This document shows, one piece after another, positions 7,098 through 8,829 of a stretch of DNA of 8,829 nt. Under the pieces are notes generated by a model. It did no database searches. It was not told the origin of the DNA and saw only the letters and a program-made list of their open reading frames with translations. A program made the translations under genes and the position numbers. The first letter of the stretch is position 1. Each line of letters opens with the position of its first letter. Location: assembly GCA_945870175.1 (NCBI GenBank), contig CAMBRJ010000092.1, positions 1-8,829 on the forward strand, written 5' to 3'. This DNA comes from Gemmatimonas phototrophica. Its GTDB lineage: Bacteria; Gemmatimonadota; Gemmatimonadetes; Gemmatimonadales; Gemmatimonadaceae.

Positions 7098-7135
7098 GGG
7101 ATACGAACGGAAACGCTAGTTTCCGTTCGTATCCC
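7098..7135. terminator. 17-bp perfect hairpin between convergent genes
   Basis: GGGATACGAACGGAAAC (7098-7114) and its exact reverse complement (7119-7135) flank the loop GCTA. It sits in the 93-bp gap between the stops of the lipoprotein (7054) and the MFS gene (7148), where a bidirectional terminator is expected. Neither strand has a U-tract after the stem (CACCCGCGG on plus, CCGGGGCCG on minus), so it is not a canonical Rho-independent terminator. It may instead stabilise 3' ends or block readthrough. The rest of the gap shows nothing else notable. Confidence 0.65.
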
Positions 7136-7147
7136 CACCCGCGGCAA

Positions 7148-8311
7148 TCATTCGGGTGGCTTGGCCTTGGGGCGCGTGTGAATCAACAGGGCGCCGCCCA
7201 GCGAGACGACGGCGCCGACGAGAAACGGGATCGACAACGAGCTGGCACTGGCCACGCCGCTGGCGGCGAACGGACCGATCACTCGGCCCATCGACGCGGC
7301 GCCCTGATACGCGCCCAACACACTGCCGCGTTCGTGCGGTTCGGCGGCGGTGGCCACGAGTCCGCTCATACTGGGGTTGAACAGCGCTGAGCCAACACCG
7401 AAGATGCCGAGCGCGAACAGCAGCCAGCCGATGGACTGCGAGAACGGAATACCGCACATGCCCACACCAATCAGGATGGCGCCGACGCGCGTGAGCGATT
7501 GGGCGCCGAAGCGCCGCGTGAGCGGACCGATCACGCCACCCTGAATGACCACCGAGACCACGCCGACGAATCCGTAGATCCAGCCGAGCGTGCGCGGACC
7601 GACGCCGAGGCGATCGGCCGTGAAGAGCGCGAGCGTGCTTTGAAAGAGCGCGACCGCCGCCACCACGATCACTGTTGCCAGGAGCAGATCGCGCAGCACC
7701 GGTCGGGCAAAGTAGGTGCCCATCCCGGCGCGCTTGGTCGTCGAGGCGCGGCGCTTCTCCGGCGGCAGCGACTCGGGCAGGCGGAACAGCGTGAGCACGA
7801 AGGCCAAGAGCGAGAGCACCGCGGCGCCGTACGCCACACGGGCAAAGCCAGCGCCGTCGTCTGGATTGGTACCGGCCAGGAGACCGCCGAGTGCCGGTCC
7901 GAGAATGAAGCCCATGCCAAAGGCGGAACCGAGGAGTCCGAGCGCCTTGGGGCGGGTGGCATCGGTTGTGATGTCCGTCGTGTAGGCGTACGCGGCCGAG
8001 ATGTTGCCCGCGGCGAGCCCCGCGACGATACGCGAGATCGCCAGCATGGTGCCGGTGGTGCTGAAGGCCAGCATCGCCGAGGCGCCGACGTTGGCGAGTA
8101 AGGTGATCAGCAAGACGGGACGACGACCGATGCGATCGGAGAGACTGCCCCAGATCGGCGCGCCCACCAGCTGCCCGAGGGAGTAGAGCCCCAGGAAGAA
8201 GATGACCGACGCCGGTGCGACACCGACATGCTCGGCGTAGAACGGAAACACCGGGATGATCATCCCGAATCCGATCAGGTCGAGAAAGACTACGAGAAAA
8301 AGTGTGAACAC
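7148..8311 (-). CDS. MFS transporter, TetA-like drug:H+ antiporter (DHA1) type
   Basis: This 387-residue inner-membrane protein has about 12 hydrophobic helices and resembles proton-driven multidrug/tetracycline exporters. TM1 carries FLDLIGFGMIIP with Asp11, as in TetA-type proteins. Motif A, GSLSDRIGRRPVL, is at 55-67 in the TM2-3 loop. Motif B, RIVAG, has Arg94 in TM4. The antiporter motif C, GSAFGMGFILGPALGG, is at 128-143 in TM5. A basic loop near 190 (PEKRRASTTKRAG) separates the two six-helix halves. Translation starts at GTG 8311-8309; the frame is open further upstream but offers no ATG or GTG, and no clear ribosome site precedes the GTG. It is convergent with the lipoprotein and divergent from the gene at 8360. 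Family membership is firm, but the substrate is not readable; sugar or metabolite export is an alternative to drug efflux. Confidence 0.92.
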   Translation of the reverse strand: MFTLFLVVFLDLIGFGMIIPVFPFYAEHVGVAPASVIFFLGLYSLGQLVGAPIWGSLSDRIGRRPVLLITLLANVGASAMLAFSTTGTMLAISRIVAGLAAGNISAAYAYTTDITTDATRPKALGLLGSAFGMGFILGPALGGLLAGTNPDDGAGFARVAYGAAVLSLLAFVLTLFRLPESLPPEKRRASTTKRAGMGTYFARPVLRDLLLATVIVVAAVALFQSTLALFTADRLGVGPRTLGWIYGFVGVVSVVIQGGVIGPLTRRFGAQSLTRVGAILIGVGMCGIPFSQSIGWLLFALGIFGVGSALFNPSMSGLVATAAEPHERGSVLGAYQGAASMGRVIGPFAASGVASASSLSIPFLVGAVVSLGGALLIHTRPKAKPPE

Positions 8312-8312
8312 T
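8301..8312. promoter_or_regulatory. Inverted repeat over the MFS start codon, weak candidate operator
   Basis: AGTGT (8301-8305) and ACACT (8308-8312) flank the dinucleotide GA, and the MFS GTG lies inside the right arm. A second pairing, AAGTG (8300-8304) with CACTT (8317-8321), overlaps it. The divergent gap to the next gene is only 48 bp, so a regulator bound here could affect both. Five-base arms are weak evidence. Confidence 0.2.
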
Positions 8313-8359
8313 GGGTCACTTGGGGTGGCTGCGCCGCGGGCGGAAGAGAAGATTGGGGG

Positions 8360-8829
8360 ATGGACGATGATTCTGGCAATTCTCCACCCGAAATGGCGCC
8401 CGATCGCGAGGCGCGCATTCTCGATGATCTACAGGATGCGGTCCAACGCATGCACGTGCTCGCGCGATCGCCGCGTATCGTGCTGGCGACGGGAACGCGT
8501 ACCCAGGGCGCCCGTCCGATGGCCTGGCAGGCGCTGTTCGAGCGCAGCTTCGGTGGTGAGCTGCCCCCGGTGAGCTATCGCGGCGCGTCGGCGTCGACGC
8601 TGACCACCGTGCTGGCCAAGGGCTTCGACAGCGAGCCGACGCTGGGCAGCGGATGGTCGCACCCGCGGCTTCGCGATGCGATGGGCATGGGACCTGTGAT
8701 TCAGGTGTTCCGCGCCGATCGACTCCCCGACGATGTGGGGCGTGCCTTGCTCGGGGTCATCGTGTTCGAGGAAGACGGACTGCAATTGGCTGGTGTTCGT
8801 GCGATCGTGCGCGAGTTTGGCCTGTCCTG
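8360..8829 (+). CDS. Unrecognised soluble protein, 3' end cut by window edge
   Basis: I do not recognise this protein. From ATG 8360 there are 156 complete codons with no stop before the edge. GGGGG directly abuts the ATG and GGAAGAG lies about 11 bases upstream, so translation signals are atypical; ATG 8393 (residue 12) is an alternative. There is no signal peptide or membrane segment. Residues 1-15 are acidic and Pro-rich, 16-36 look helical (REARILDDLQDAVQRMHVLA), and 38-64 hold GTRTQGARPMAWQALFE. Then comes VSYRGASASTLTTVLAKGFD (71-90), followed by a beta-like PVIQVFRADRL (112-122) and LLGVIVFEEDGLQLAGVRAIV (130-150). The YRG...L...KGF arrangement faintly recalls the first strand-helix of ADP-ribosyltransferase folds, but this is speculative without the C-terminus. 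Codon use and third-position GC match the neighbours, which supports a real gene. It is divergent from the MFS gene by 48 bp. Confidence 0.65.
   Translation, partial: MDDDSGNSPPEMAPDREARILDDLQDAVQRMHVLARSPRIVLATGTRTQGARPMAWQALFERSFGGELPPVSYRGASASTLTTVLAKGFDSEPTLGSGWSHPRLRDAMGMGPVIQVFRADRLPDDVGRALLGVIVFEEDGLQLAGVRAIVREFGLS

Noticed and set aside
7499..8101. 200-codon plus-strand open frame opposite the MFS gene
   Set aside because: Charged low-complexity shadow; the minus strand shows all MFS motifs.
7148..8311. Calling the MFS gene a specific tetracycline resistance determinant
   Set aside because: The motifs are shared by the whole drug:H+ antiporter group; nothing visible fixes tetracycline as substrate.
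1..8829. Search for CRISPR arrays, transposases, integrases and tRNAs
   Set aside because: I saw no regularly spaced direct repeats, no recombinase motifs and no cloverleaf with a TTCRA-type arm; the only strong palindrome (7098-7135) is single-copy in the window.

Overview
The window most likely comes from a high-GC, Gram-negative soil or freshwater bacterium, probably Gemmatimonadota. This is an inference: it rests on a SusC/SusD outer-membrane pair outside the usual low-GC Bacteroidota setting, a Bacteroidota-like plug signature, GTG starts, signal peptides ending in LAAQ, and secreted Ig-like lipoproteins. No rRNA or other phylogenetic marker is present to confirm it. The window holds four complete protein genes, plus one gene cut by each edge.

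Positions 1-4176 (minus strand) hold a two-gene operon. A SusC/RagA-type TonB-dependent transporter (4176 to 1204) is followed by a SusD/RagB-type substrate-binding lipoprotein, whose ATG overlaps the transporter stop by one base (TAATG). The SusD gene runs off the left edge only a little before its expected end. Positions 4177-4321 are a divergent regulatory region with overlapping inverted repeats, a TATAAC box and a hairpin in the transporter's leader.

Positions 4322-5602 (plus strand) encode a Tat-exported M24 (Xaa-Pro type) metallopeptidase with all five metal ligands present. It is followed after 30 nt by a cell-surface lipoprotein (about 5633-7054) with two BIG2 Ig-like repeats and two PPC-like beta domains. 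The second half of that gene is visibly lower in GC than its neighbours. A 17-bp perfect hairpin (7098-7135) separates it from the convergent 12-TM drug/H+ antiporter-type MFS gene (8311 to 7148, minus strand). A divergent, unrecognised protein gene starts at 8360 and runs off the right edge.

The most plausible joint function is peptide scavenging. The SusC/SusD pair would import oligopeptides across the outer membrane, by analogy to the known peptide-importing RagAB, and the exported Xaa-Pro peptidase would trim proline-containing peptides in the periplasm. This is inferred from the neighbourhood and is not shown by any substrate-specific residue. No CRISPR array, transposase, tRNA or complete novel multi-gene system is visible. 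The most open items are the unrecognised gene at the right edge, the lower-GC multi-domain lipoprotein and the unusual non-coding inverted repeats.
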